From Selenomonadaceae bacterium (GTDB taxonomy: Bacteria > Bacillota > Negativicutes > Selenomonadales > Selenomonadaceae), in assembly GCA_017535925.1 (NCBI GenBank), contig JAFXTD010000027.1, positions 1-64,000 of the forward strand: a stretch of 64,000 nucleotides of DNA, given 5' to 3'. Under the pieces are notes generated by a model, which saw nothing but the letters and a program-made list of their open reading frames with translations, did no database searches and was not told the DNA's origin. Below are positions 45,216 to 53,465 of the stretch, piece by piece. The stretch's first letter is position 1, and each line of letters opens with the position of its first letter. Made by a program: the position numbers and the translations under genes.

Positions 45216-45245
45216 TGCGTAATGCGTAATGCGCAATGCGTAATG
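45213..45245 (+). repeat. Heptad tandem array, unit TAATGCG, bridging flgG and flgA
   Basis: Units begin at 45213, 45220, 45227 and 45234, with a partial fifth at 45241. Each unit carries TAATG or CAATG, so the array contains the flgG stop and five ATG codons spread over the three frames. Two of them (45222 and 45243) are in the flgA frame. Confidence 0.9.
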
Positions 45246-45944
45246 AAAATTTTTGTCGCGGCGTTAATCTTGGCAATGAGTTTAATGCCGCGAACTTTTG
45301 CATTTACGATAAATGGCGCAGAGGTGGAGCAAGTTGCACTTGCCGCAGTGGAGCAGGCACTTGCCGAACGCGGCGAAACGAGGCGGCACGAAATTTATTT
45401 TACAAACCACGCGCCCGACTTGAAACTGCCCGAAGGCGTCGTTGACATCAAAGCCAATTTGCCCGCGCCGATAAGTTACGTAAGCTTGACGCCCGTGCGA
45501 GCAACAGTTTTCGTGAACGGGCGCGCTTTTCGAACGGTAAGCCTCACGGCGAACGTCAAAGTTTATGATACGGTGCTTGTTGCCTCTCACGACCTGCGAA
45601 TTGAAATTCCCGTGACGGCTGAAGATTTTCGTTTGTCTGAAGTTGCAATCGACGGACGCAACGAATACATTAAAGACGTTGCCGAATTGGAAGGACTTGT
45701 ACCGCACCGATTTATTCGCGGAGGCACGCCCGTCAACAAAGGCTACTTTCAACAACCCGTCGCCGTCAACAGCGGGCAACGCGTCAACATTATCATAAAC
45801 TATAACGGAATAAAAGTTTCGGCTAAGGGAATCGTCATGACACGCGGGCGCATCGGCTCTCTTGTCAAAGTCAAAAACGAAACTTCGGAAAAAATTTTGA
45901 CGGCGAAAGTTATTGACGCTTACACCGTTGAAGTCAGCATGTAG
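45243..45944 (+). CDS. flgA: Flagellar P-ring assembly chaperone FlgA
   Basis: This protein of about 233 residues has a signal peptide (MKIFVAALILAMSLMPRTFA) and a C-terminal SAF-like domain (about 110-230; SHDLRIEIPVTAEDFRLSEV, GGTPVNKGYF, VNSGQRVNIII). FlgA helps FlgI polymerise around the rod in the periplasm. The start is uncertain: ATGs at 45222 and 45243 are both in frame, both lie in the TAATGCG array and neither has a ribosome site, so initiation probably depends on ribosomes ending flgG. The later ATG gives the cleaner signal peptide. The stop codon TAG begins another heptad array. Confidence 0.85.
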   Translation: MKIFVAALILAMSLMPRTFAFTINGAEVEQVALAAVEQALAERGETRRHEIYFTNHAPDLKLPEGVVDIKANLPAPISYVSLTPVRATVFVNGRAFRTVSLTANVKVYDTVLVASHDLRIEIPVTAEDFRLSEVAIDGRNEYIKDVAELEGLVPHRFIRGGTPVNKGYFQQPVAVNSGQRVNIIINYNGIKVSAKGIVMTRGRIGSLVKVKNETSEKILTAKVIDAYTVEVSM

Positions 45945-45965
45945 TGATTAGCTGTTAGCTGTTAG
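45942..45965 (+). repeat. Heptad tandem array, unit TAGCTGT, starting at the flgA stop
   Basis: TAGTGAT, TAGCTGT, TAGCTGT and TAG follow in phase from the stop codon, ending 20 bases before the flgH ribosome site. Confidence 0.85.
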
Positions 45966-45988
45966 AAAAATTCGGTGGAGGTGACAGT

Positions 45989-46570
45989 ATGACAAAAAAA
46001 TTTTTCGCGGCGATTTTGATTGCGGCATTTGTCTTTGGCGGCGGTGCAGTCGAGGCAAAATCTCTTTGGGTTGACGGCGGAGCAATGAGTTTATACGCCG
46101 ATAAGAAGGCGCGCAACGTCGGTGACATCTTGACGATTGTCATTAACGAATCAACGACGCAGACCGCTACCAAAGCTCGAACCAATTCCAAATCGGGCAG
46201 CCTGAACGTCGCAACGGGCACGGGCATTTTCGATTTTATCAAAGCATTTTCGGCAAGCGGCTCCGATAATTTCCAAGCAGACGGCTCCGCAACCGACACC
46301 AGCCGCTTCAACGGACAGATAACCGTTACCGTCGTCGAAGTCTTGCCCAATGACAACATGATAGTCGAAGGCACTCAATCCATTTGGCAAAACCGCGACG
46401 AACACAAAATCACTCTGCGCGGGGTAATTCGCCGCGACGACGTGACAATGAACAACACAGTCCCTTCCACGAAAGTAGCCGACGCTTCAATCAGATTCGA
46501 CGGCAAAGGTCCGCTCAACGCCAAACAACGGCAAGGCATTTTGACGCAAATTTTCAACTTCCTCTTCTGA
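45989..46570 (+). CDS. flgH: Flagellar L-ring protein FlgH, without a lipobox
   Basis: This 193-residue outer-membrane ring protein has the conserved core SLYADKKARNVGDILTIVI, with the family pattern NESTTQTATKARTNSKSG, and a C-terminus FDGKGPLNAKQRQGILTQIF. FlgH of Proteobacteria is a lipoprotein with a cysteine after its signal peptide. Here the signal region (residues 1-23, ending AVEAKS) has no cysteine at all, so the protein should be cut by signal peptidase I and would not be lipid-anchored. GGAGGTGACAGT supports the start. Its presence shows the organism has an outer membrane. Confidence 0.9.
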   Translation: MTKKFFAAILIAAFVFGGGAVEAKSLWVDGGAMSLYADKKARNVGDILTIVINESTTQTATKARTNSKSGSLNVATGTGIFDFIKAFSASGSDNFQADGSATDTSRFNGQITVTVVEVLPNDNMIVEGTQSIWQNRDEHKITLRGVIRRDDVTMNNTVPSTKVADASIRFDGKGPLNAKQRQGILTQIFNFLF

Positions 46571-46571
46571 T

Positions 46572-46952
46572 ATGAACGACGAAATTAAATCGGACGAAAA
46601 ATTTATTTTGCCGCAAGACTTGAGCGCGATGGCAAAAACTTTCTTCGTGCAGACAGAAAAGCCACTTAATGACGATGAATGGTTTATAAAGAAAGGTTCG
46701 ACCGTTACGGGAGTCAAAGTCATTGCGGCGGGCGAAAAAATTCGTGACGTTCAACGACTTATCAGAGAGAATTTGCTCCAAAATGGTGAAAAAACCAAAG
46801 CTCAAGATTGGTACAAATGTCGCGGCACGGCGATTATAACTAATGGCAAGGAAGAAAAAATCGCAGAAGTTCACTGGTATCAATGCGAAAATATCGGCAA
46901 GATTGAATTCAAAGAAAAACCGAGAGGTGATGGTAATGTTGCTAAAGTATAA
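46572..46952 (+). CDS. Hypothetical protein inside the flagellar operon (126 residues)
   Basis: This protein is not recognised. It is soluble, charged and without a signal peptide; the central part (about 45-115) looks like a small alpha/beta domain and includes KAQDWYKCRGTAIIT and EVHWYQCENIGKIEF. It starts one base after the flgH stop with no clear ribosome site, so it is probably translated by coupling. Its end overlaps the next small ORF by 17 bases. Nothing ties it to flagella except position, and it may be an insertion. Confidence 0.6.
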   Translation: MNDEIKSDEKFILPQDLSAMAKTFFVQTEKPLNDDEWFIKKGSTVTGVKVIAAGEKIRDVQRLIRENLLQNGEKTKAQDWYKCRGTAIITNGKEEKIAEVHWYQCENIGKIEFKEKPRGDGNVAKV

Positions 46953-47142
46953 GGGCAATGGACACAGAGTTTCATTCATTACCGGGAATTATTATGAGGC
47001 AAAAAAATATCATGACGACAGGGGAGACGCTTGGGTAATTTTCGATGAGGGCGAGGACTGGTATCGTTATGGCATCCGCTTTGTCAAAGATAATTTTGAA
47101 ATTGTCGCCGAAGACGAGCAGGATGTTCGCCGCGCAGTTTGA
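46936..47142 (+). CDS. Small hypothetical protein inside the flagellar operon (68 residues)
   Basis: This protein is not recognised. The ATG at 46936 follows GAGAGGTG at a good distance, giving a 68-residue acidic protein rich in Tyr and Asp (HDDRGDAWVIFDEGEDWYRYG) with an SH3-like short-strand pattern. It overlaps the previous ORF, so the two look like a pair translated together. Three families of 7-bp units follow before flgI. Confidence 0.5.
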   Translation: MLLKYKGNGHRVSFITGNYYEAKKYHDDRGDAWVIFDEGEDWYRYGIRFVKDNFEIVAEDEQDVRRAV

Positions 47143-47153
47143 AAAGCAATTAG

Positions 47154-47226
47154 GAACTGGGAACTGGGAACTGGGAACTAGTTTCTAACCACTAACCACT
47201 AACCACTAATTTCATTACGCATTGCC
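47154..47226. repeat. Consecutive heptad arrays GAACTGG, CTAACCA and CATTNCN before flgI
   Basis: Four GAACTGG-type units (47154-47181), three CTAACCA units (47185-47205), then CTAATTT, CATTACG and CATTGCC continue in the same period of seven up to the flgI ribosome site. The unit sequence changes twice within one gap. Confidence 0.85.
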
Positions 47227-47242
47227 TTTCGGAGGTGAAGTT

Positions 47243-48352
47243 ATGAAAAAAATTTTTACACTCGTGACATTAATCGCCAGCCTCGCGCTTATGACTTCAA
47301 CGGTCTTTGCGGCGGCGTCGGTCACAAGAATAAAAGACATTGCCAAAGTGCAAGGCGTGCGTGCCAACCAACTCATGGGCTACGGTTTGGTTGTCGGCTT
47401 ACCGGGCACGGGCGATTCGGACGACACTTGGCAAATGATTCAGTCGACGGTGTCCTTGCTTAGAAATTTCGGGATAACCGTCAACGCGGCGGAATTGGAT
47501 TCGGACAACGTGGCGGCTGTCATGGTCACGGCAACCCTCCCGCCGTTTGTCCGTGAAGGCGATACGATTGATGTCACCGTCAGCTCAATGGGCGATGCGG
47601 ACAGCATTCAAGGCGGCACCTTACTTCAAACTCCTCTGCGCGCTGCCAACGGCGATGTTTATGCTGTGGCTCAAGGCTCGGTATCAACGGGCGGTTTCGT
47701 CGCCGGCAGAGGCAACAATCGTGCACAGAGAAATTTCCCGACGGCAGGCAACATTCCAAACGGCGCAATCGTTGAACGGACATTGGAAGACGACCTCGGT
47801 CAAAACGGACAAATTTCTTTGAGCTTGGCAAGTTCCGATTTCACGACTGCCTCACGAATCACCAACGCAATCAATTCCGCTTACGGCAATGTCGCTCACG
47901 CCGCCAATCCCGGTCGCGTCGATATAAACGTTCCCGGCTATTATCGGAACAATATAGTTCAATTCGTCGCCTCGATTGAGGACTTGCCCATTATTCCCGA
48001 TACCGTTGCCAAAGTCGTCGTCAACGAACGCACGGGCACAATCGTCATGGGCGGCAATGTTCACGTCGACGAATGCGCGATAACTCAAGGCGGCTTGTCG
48101 ATTCGGATTCAGCGCGAGGAAAATGCTTACGAGCCGGCACCCTATTCCTACGGCACGTCGATGATTGTTCGCAACGTCGAAACAAATGCCCGCGAGGAAA
48201 TGTCAAGCTCGGTTGTCTTGCCCGCCACGACTTCAGTCAGTGATGTTATCGGCGCGCTTAATGCCGTCGGAGCTACACCCCGCGATTGCATTTCGATTTT
48301 GCAGGCAATGAAAGCAGCCGGCGCGATTCATGCGACGCTTGAAATTATTTAA
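47243..48352 (+). CDS. flgI: Flagellar P-ring protein FlgI
   Basis: This 369-residue periplasmic ring protein has a signal peptide (MKKIFTLVTLIASLALMTSTVFA). The mature part begins ASVTRIKDIAKVQGVRANQLMGYGLVVGLPGTGDSDD and keeps family blocks such as NVAAVMVTATLPPF and VVNERTGTIVMGGNV. The C-terminus (VSDVIGALNAVGATPRDCISILQAMKAAGAIHA) also matches. It forms the bushing around FlgG in the peptidoglycan layer. GGAGGTG at 47231-47237 fixes the start. Confidence 0.93.
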   Translation: MKKIFTLVTLIASLALMTSTVFAAASVTRIKDIAKVQGVRANQLMGYGLVVGLPGTGDSDDTWQMIQSTVSLLRNFGITVNAAELDSDNVAAVMVTATLPPFVREGDTIDVTVSSMGDADSIQGGTLLQTPLRAANGDVYAVAQGSVSTGGFVAGRGNNRAQRNFPTAGNIPNGAIVERTLEDDLGQNGQISLSLASSDFTTASRITNAINSAYGNVAHAANPGRVDINVPGYYRNNIVQFVASIEDLPIIPDTVAKVVVNERTGTIVMGGNVHVDECAITQGGLSIRIQREENAYEPAPYSYGTSMIVRNVETNAREEMSSSVVLPATTSVSDVIGALNAVGATPRDCISILQAMKAAGAIHATLEII

Positions 48353-48364
48353 GGAGGCTTTGGC

Positions 48365-48775
48365 ATGAGGATTGACAATTCATATTTGTTGCCGCAAATG
48401 GGCGCGACGAATACCGGTGCCGAAGGTGCTCAAATGCTAAACGACGAGGCATCCTTCCAAGAACAACTCAAAAAGGCAACAGAGAAAATTGATTCAAAAA
48501 AAAGTTACATAATGACCGATGAGGAAGTCGCTCAACGCAACAAGGACATTAAAGAGGCAAGCGTCCAACTCGAAGCTCTCTTCTTGAAAATGATGTACAC
48601 CGAAATGTGGAAGACCGTCCCGAAAGATACGCTCTTCGGCGACGACAACGCAATGGATATTTATCGCGATATGTACAACGAGGAGCTCACAAAGAAAGCG
48701 GCGGAAGGCGGCGGCATCGGGCTTGCGGATTTTATCTACGAGCACTTGACAAGAAATCAATCTCACAAAGCGTAA
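48365..48775 (+). CDS. flgJ: FlgJ-like rod-binding protein (no muramidase domain)
   Basis: This 136-residue protein corresponds to the N-terminal rod-binding domain of FlgJ: AQRNKDIKEASVQLEALFLKMMYTEMWKTV followed by MYNEELTKKAAEGGGIGLADFIYEHL. It helps cap and assemble the rod. The C-terminal glucosaminidase domain of enteric FlgJ is absent, as in many Firmicutes, where a separate enzyme does the cutting. The 3D-domain protein divergent from this operon is a possible substitute. A terminator follows. Confidence 0.88.
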   Translation: MRIDNSYLLPQMGATNTGAEGAQMLNDEASFQEQLKKATEKIDSKKSYIMTDEEVAQRNKDIKEASVQLEALFLKMMYTEMWKTVPKDTLFGDDNAMDIYRDMYNEELTKKAAEGGGIGLADFIYEHLTRNQSHKA

Positions 48776-48795
48776 AAGTTTTTGCAAAAAAATAT

Positions 48796-48821
48796 CCCCG
48801 ATTAATCGTCGGGGTTTTTTT
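48796..48821 (+). terminator. Terminator after flgJ
   Basis: CCCCGA and TCGGGG pair around a 7-base loop and run into TTTTTTT. Confidence 0.85.
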
Positions 48822-48838
48822 CTGCGCGGAAGAAAATT

Positions 48839-50095
48839 TTATTTCGTCGAGACTTCCTTTAACAATTCCGAACAGCCGCGAAAAATTTCGGAATAAGCTT
48901 TGGCATGTTCGCCCTCAAAGCCGGGGTCGGCAACGCTTATCGAATTTCCGTCAGAGTCCTTGAGCAATCGAATTTTATTTTCGGGGTCGCCGCCGCAAAG
49001 TTTCTTCATGAATTTGAAAATCTCTTCGTCCAAAGCAACCACGCAATCAAACGAATTGTAATCCTCGACCGTGAAGCTTTTCGATTCGTGCGCGGCAATC
49101 GGAATTTTATTTTCTGTTAAAGTCAAGCTAGTCCGCCTGCCCAAAGGTTCGCCGCCTTCCGTGACGCAACCCGCAGAGTCGACGTAAATTTTATCGGCAA
49201 GCCCCGCCTCGTTCAAAAGGTGCCGCATGATATATTCCGCCATAGCCGAACGACAAGTATTCCACGCGCAAACGAACATTATCCGATACGTCTCGTCGCT
49301 GCTCTGCCAATATTGCCCGCTCAAAATATCGACGCCGGAAATTTTGCCGTCAGGCATGAAAGAGCCGGTGTCAACCATCAAAATATTTTTGTCGGGAAGT
49401 TTTATCGGACGCGGCGGCTCGCCTTCAAAATTGAAGTAAGCTTGCAACGGAGAATGCCCGCTGATTATCACCTCGTCGCCGTCGTAGTTATCAAAAAATT
49501 TTTCGCGAATCCAAAGCAAATCTTCTTGCCGCTGTTCCTCAAGCGGAATGCCCGGCTTAACTCCCGCATGACAGAAAAAATATTTCCTGCCGCCAATCTC
49601 AAGCGTATGACTCAACGGCAAGCCTTCGACGAAGTTCGTCAAGTAATCGAGGTCGAAAAATTTTTTTCTGCGCAAGATATTTATTCCCGCAAGCGTTTGT
49701 TGCCCGCCGTTGATTATCCACAAAGTCGCCGCCTGATATTTCATGACTTCGCGGTTGGTCAAAGATTTTATCTTGCCGTCGAGAATTTCTTCGAGGAAGT
49801 CGCGGTCGTCGCGGAAGGCTTCAAGCATCATCTGTTCGTGGTTGCCGCGCAGGAAGATAAAATTTTTCTTGTGAATCATGACGCGTTCGAGGACTTCGGC
49901 AACGCTTTCGCCGCGGTCGACGTAATCGCCCAAAAAAATTATCAAGTCCTCGTCAGTCACGTAAAGTTTTTTCCACAACGACATGAACCTTTTAAATTTG
50001 CCGTGAATATCTCCGACGGCGATAATCCTCTTATACGGCGAATCGTTCACGGGCGGAAGAATTTTCTTCGCGCCTTCGACAAAAAATTTTTCCAT
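48839..50095 (-). CDS. Fusion of metallophosphatase and low-molecular-weight tyrosine phosphatase
   Basis: This 418-residue protein joins two phosphatases. Residues of about 20-255 form a calcineurin-like/PPP-family domain with GDIHG (28-32), GDYVDRG (56-62), GNHE (84-87), and later FFCHAG and ISGHSP, as in bacterial serine/threonine phosphatases and diadenosine tetraphosphatases. Residues of about 272-418 form a low-molecular-weight protein tyrosine phosphatase with the phosphate loop CAWNTCRS (Cys276 to Arg282) and the general acid in ADPGFEGE. Both active sites look intact. The usual loop is CxGNICRS, so Trp replaces Gly. The ATG is chosen for its GGAGGG site. Targets are unknown. Confidence 0.85.
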   Translation of the reverse strand: MEKFFVEGAKKILPPVNDSPYKRIIAVGDIHGKFKRFMSLWKKLYVTDEDLIIFLGDYVDRGESVAEVLERVMIHKKNFIFLRGNHEQMMLEAFRDDRDFLEEILDGKIKSLTNREVMKYQAATLWIINGGQQTLAGINILRRKKFFDLDYLTNFVEGLPLSHTLEIGGRKYFFCHAGVKPGIPLEEQRQEDLLWIREKFFDNYDGDEVIISGHSPLQAYFNFEGEPPRPIKLPDKNILMVDTGSFMPDGKISGVDILSGQYWQSSDETYRIMFVCAWNTCRSAMAEYIMRHLLNEAGLADKIYVDSAGCVTEGGEPLGRRTSLTLTENKIPIAAHESKSFTVEDYNSFDCVVALDEEIFKFMKKLCGGDPENKIRLLKDSDGNSISVADPGFEGEHAKAYSEIFRGCSELLKEVSTK

Positions 50096-50108
50096 GATTA
50101 AGCCCTCC

Positions 50109-50148
50109 AAAAAAATTGCCGAGCATCACTTTTCAAATACCCGGCAAT
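50109..50148 (-). terminator. Terminator after the Sel1-repeat gene
   Basis: On the minus strand ATTGCCG and CGGCAAT pair around a loop of about 20 bases and are followed by a T run, just upstream of the phosphatase ribosome site. Confidence 0.65.
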
Positions 50149-50244
50149 TATATCATTAATCGATTTTCAAACTCAAGGCTCGCGCTTCTTCCGATAAGCC
50201 GCCGCTTTGTCGCAGAACTCAAAAAAAATTTTCGTGTTCAATTT

Positions 50245-51318
50245 TTAAGCCCGCACGGGTTTGCATTCGGGAGGAAGCTTAGCCCAATACTCGTCCGCCT
50301 TAGCCAAATCTTTATCGACAAATTCTCCAAGCTCATAAATCCAAGCCAACTTCAAATTAGCCTCGAAGAAATATTCGTGATTCGGATACTTGCCCGCCTC
50401 TTCGTAATATGCCAAAGCTTTGTCGACATTCGGCTCGACGTTGTTGCCGTAAAAATAATCGTTGGCAAGCCGATAAATCAAAGCTTGATTGCGCGTGTCT
50501 TGAGCCGCAAGCTCGTAATAACGATAAGCCTTCGACAAATCTTTTTTAAGCTCCGACATGCGCCCCAAATACTCAACGGCAACGGTGTTGTTCGGGCGGC
50601 TGAAAATGTAGCGTTCACGATTTTTCGCAGCCAACTCAAATTTTCTGCGCGCTTTCGGATAATCTTTCCTTGCACCGAGCCCGTGATAATACATCTTGCC
50701 GCATAGAATGTAAGCCTTGACACAATGCAGGCGGGTCGCAAGCAAATAATATTTCAAAGCCTGCTCGTAATTCTGCGGGATTGTTCCTTCGCCGGTGTAG
50801 TAGAGGTTGCCGGCTTGACAAAGTGCCTCCGCCAAAACATCGGGATTGTAATTGCCAAGCTCGCTCGTGCCCGCCTCAATGAAAAGTTTCAAAGCCTCTT
50901 CAAAATTTTGTTCGATGCCCTCGCCGACGCAATAAGCCTCTGCTTTTCGTTTCAAGGCAACGGGGTCGCCAAGTTCAATGAGACGCTCAAGCCACATCAA
51001 AGAATCTTCGTCGTAACCTCTGCTCAATTCCAAAAGAGTTTCGCGATAATCTTCCTCGTCAAGTTCGTCAAGCCAATTATCCGCCTCGTCAAAATTTTTT
51101 TCGACGCCGACACCCTGCGCGTAACACTTGACGACCTCACAAGCAGATTTTTTATCGCCGAGCTTTGCCGCCTTCAGATACCAGCGGAAGGATTCGACTT
51201 CATTCTTTTCGACACAAAGCCCGCCGTACATGTAAGCCGTAATCCTCATTGCGGGCACGTATCCGGCTTGCGCGCTCTTGAGATACCACTCGAAAGTTTT
51301 TTTGCCGCGTTCAGACCA
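50245..51318 (-). pseudogene. Sel1-repeat protein, 3' part after an in-frame stop
   Basis: This part encodes repeated helix-turn-helix units of the Sel1/TPR type (SFRWYLKAAKLGDKKSACEV, YEQALKYYLLATRLHCVKAY, LSKAYRYYELAAQDTRNQAL), usually protein-protein interaction scaffolds. Translated without a break from the upstream part, the reading frame continues through the TAA at 51319-51321 as WSERGKKTFEWYLKSAQAGY, a perfect Sel1 unit. Thus one gene of about 455 codons (51612 to 50245) is split by a single nonsense codon. If restarted, translation could begin at GTG 51258 or the ATG 9 bases further, but no ribosome site is evident. Confidence 0.75.
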
Positions 51319-51612
51319 TTACTCTTCTTTGCAACAACCTATCGCGTCGTAAATCCTGTGACCGACTTCGTACATGCATTCGGGTTCGCCAAGTTCGGCT
51401 CCTTTCAAATACCACTTGAACGCCTCCGCCAAAAAATCCTCGTCAGATTTTTTATCCATGTTCGCGAAAAATTCCTCTGCCGAAATTTTTTCGCCGACAT
51501 TCGGCTCGTTGCGCCAACGTCCCGATTTTTTGTCGAAGTATTCAGCCAAAGTTTTAATCGCTTTGAGGTCGCCCGCCGCAGCTTTTTGAAGTAAAATTTT
51601 TTCTTGCGTCAT
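51319..51612 (-). pseudogene. Sel1-repeat protein, 5' part ending at an in-frame TAA
   Basis: This 97-codon part has a strong GAGGAGG ribosome site and encodes the first Sel1-type units (LQKAAAGDLKAIKTLAEYFD, AFKWYLKGAELGEPECMYEV). It ends GCCKEE at TAA, in the middle of a repeat unit. The remaining units follow in the same frame. A point mutation, a sequencing error or stop-codon readthrough would all give this picture. No indel is needed. Confidence 0.75.
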
Positions 51613-51625
51613 GATTAATTCCTCC

Positions 51626-52090
51626 TCACATTTTCGCTTTGAGCTTCAAGATTTTATTTTTGATTCTGCGCCGCTCAATCGCCTTTGCCTGTTCGGGCAA
51701 AAATTCACTCAACCTTGAGCTGCCGAAATTCATCATCTGTGCAAAAAAATTTGACGAGACGTAAATTTCATTGTACTTCTTGTCGATAATTTCCAAGACG
51801 AAGTTCAAAATTTTTTCGTCGTCGTTGCACAAGTCGACAAGCGTTTCCATAGCCTCAACGTCGCCGCCCGCAACTGCTTTCTTGTAAAAATTTATCGCTT
51901 CGGGCAAGTTGCCTTCCTTGTGAAAAATTTCGGCAAGTCTCTTTGCGGCGGGGCGATAATTTTTTTCTGCCGCCTGTCCGAAAAATTTTTTTGCCTCGTC
52001 GATTTTGCCTTCCGACAAATAAATTTCGGCAAGTTGAATCGCGGCGTTCGGGTCGCCCGATTTAGCCCATTGTGTTATCGAATCTCTCAT
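51626..52090 (-). CDS. Small TPR/Sel1-like repeat protein
   Basis: This 154-residue soluble protein consists of short helical repeats (DPNAAIQLAEIYLSEGKIDEAKKFF, YRPAAKRLAEIFHKEG, NLPEAINFYKKAVAGGDVEAM) and a basic C-terminal tail (RRRIKNKILKLKAKM). It is likely a scaffold or chaperone-like protein. GGAGG before the ATG at 52090 sets the start; a longer form to 52144 has no ribosome site. It lies 14 bases before the split Sel1 gene and is probably in the same transcript and protein family. Confidence 0.7.
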   Translation of the reverse strand: MRDSITQWAKSGDPNAAIQLAEIYLSEGKIDEAKKFFGQAAEKNYRPAAKRLAEIFHKEGNLPEAINFYKKAVAGGDVEAMETLVDLCNDDEKILNFVLEIIDKKYNEIYVSSNFFAQMMNFGSSRLSEFLPEQAKAIERRRIKNKILKLKAKM

Positions 52091-52429
52091 TTGTCTTTCC
52101 TCCGTCAAAATTTTTTTCCGAGCGGGCATTTTGGGAACCGTCAAACAGTTCCCCGCTGCCTCTGCCCCTGTCGTTCGGTTGGGGTCGATTGTTTCAACCC
52201 GATTCGAAAAAGATTATGTAATCTTTTAGTGCCCTTGGTTATTTGCTCTCACCTGTAAGCATTCCTCCTTCCGCGACACATTATAAACTTTTTCGGAGGT
52301 CGTGCGCGTTTAAGCTGATAACCTCCGCAAAATTTTGACAGGGTTCCTCTTGCCGTGAGCGAGGAATTTGACAAGCGTGCTATAATTCTTTTGCGTGTTT
52401 TTGTTCTTTGAAAAATTTGGGAGGTTAAT
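52091..52429. other. Divergent gap without a recognised gene
   Basis: This region of about 340 bases lies between the TPR gene (minus) and the WYL-like gene (plus). A TATAAT with an upstream TG (52378-52386) could be an extended -10 promoter for the WYL-like gene. On the minus strand a very short ORF follows an AGGAGG at about 52262-52268. An inverted pair, GGTTGGGGTCGATTG and TTTCAACCCGATTCG, lies at about 52178-52208. Nothing matched a tRNA or a known riboswitch by eye. Confidence 0.4.
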
Positions 52430-53443
52430 ATGACCGGCAAGCTTTTCTATTCCAAAAATTTCATCAAAAATCTTTTGATAGTCGAGGCTCTGCAAAAGAC
52501 TGACCGTGAAACTCCGAAAACTTCGCGACAGATTTTGCAAGAGGTCGAGCGAAGGTGGAAGAAACTTTTTCGGAACAAACCGTTAGACGAATCCTCCAAG
52601 AAAAAAATGATTCCTGCGACGATAAGCCGCCATGTCTTCGATATGAATCAAAGCGGGCTTTATAAAATTTGTTTGCACGAAGACAACAAGAAAGGCTACT
52701 ACAACGCGAACCGCTTGCTTACGACGGCGGAGGTCGGCGTCATAAGCGCGGCGATTTACGGCATGTCATTGAGTGTCGACGAGAAAAAAATTCTCCTTGA
52801 AAAAATAAAATCCGTGACAGACACTGACGGCAGCTCCATTGTTTCCGGCTTTGAACGGCAGATGAAACTTGAGCCGAAAGGAATTCAACCGAGCCTCCAA
52901 AAAATTCAGATTATCAACAAAGCCATCGTCGAAAGTAAAAAGATAACTTTTTACAACAGGCAAGACCGTTTGATTGACGATTGGGAAAAGGTCACCGCCT
53001 CGCCGCAAATTCTTTTTTTGAAAGACGACGAACTTTATTTGACGGCGAAAGTTGAAAACGTTCGGCAAGATTTTAAAATCAAATTGATTAAGCATATTGA
53101 AATTCAAGATGAAAAATTCCAATCGGAAAAAAATTTTTCCCTGCGGCGACACTTGAGCGGCGTCAATGAAAACGCTCCGATAATCGAATTGAAAATCAGT
53201 TTCCCCCAAAGTTTTATCGAGAAAATTTTTGAGCACTTCAAACGAAAAAGAATTGTATCCTTTGCGCCGAACGGAAATTTTTCGGAAGGCGAACGACAAT
53301 TCCGTGCAACGATTTTCCTAAACGAGGACGAGAAGCTTTACGAATTCCTCCGAAGTCATTGCGACAAAATCAAAATCTTTTCACCCAAATGCATCAAAGA
53401 AAAATTGAACGCGCAACTTTCAAAAGCACTGAAGCTCATTTGA
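52430..53443 (+). CDS. WYL-domain-like transcriptional regulator
   Basis: This 337-residue protein has a N-terminal helical DNA-binding-like region (about 1-100; TSRQILQEVERRWKK, TISRHVFDM). A middle segment (about 165-235) resembles a WYL ligand-binding fold, with KKITFYNRQDRL, SPQILFLKDDELYLTAK and FKIKLIKHIEI. The C-terminal region is like the WCX domain. Such regulators often control stress or defence genes in response to nucleic acids or nucleotides. The match is from fold pattern, not exact motifs, since the WYL triad itself is not present. The gene stands alone between a divergent TPR gene and a terminator. Confidence 0.6.
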   Translation: MTGKLFYSKNFIKNLLIVEALQKTDRETPKTSRQILQEVERRWKKLFRNKPLDESSKKKMIPATISRHVFDMNQSGLYKICLHEDNKKGYYNANRLLTTAEVGVISAAIYGMSLSVDEKKILLEKIKSVTDTDGSSIVSGFERQMKLEPKGIQPSLQKIQIINKAIVESKKITFYNRQDRLIDDWEKVTASPQILFLKDDELYLTAKVENVRQDFKIKLIKHIEIQDEKFQSEKNFSLRRHLSGVNENAPIIELKISFPQSFIEKIFEHFKRKRIVSFAPNGNFSEGERQFRATIFLNEDEKLYEFLRSHCDKIKIFSPKCIKEKLNAQLSKALKLI

Positions 53444-53465
53444 AATTATATTTTGCTTGAAAAAA

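Noticed and set aside
47154-47226. Consecutive direct repeats considered as a CRISPR array
   Set aside because: Units are 7 bases with no spacers, and no cas gene is present.
52140-52260. Possible tRNA or riboswitch in the gap before the WYL-like gene
   Set aside because: Some pairing is possible, but no cloverleaf, CCA end or known aptamer core could be drawn.
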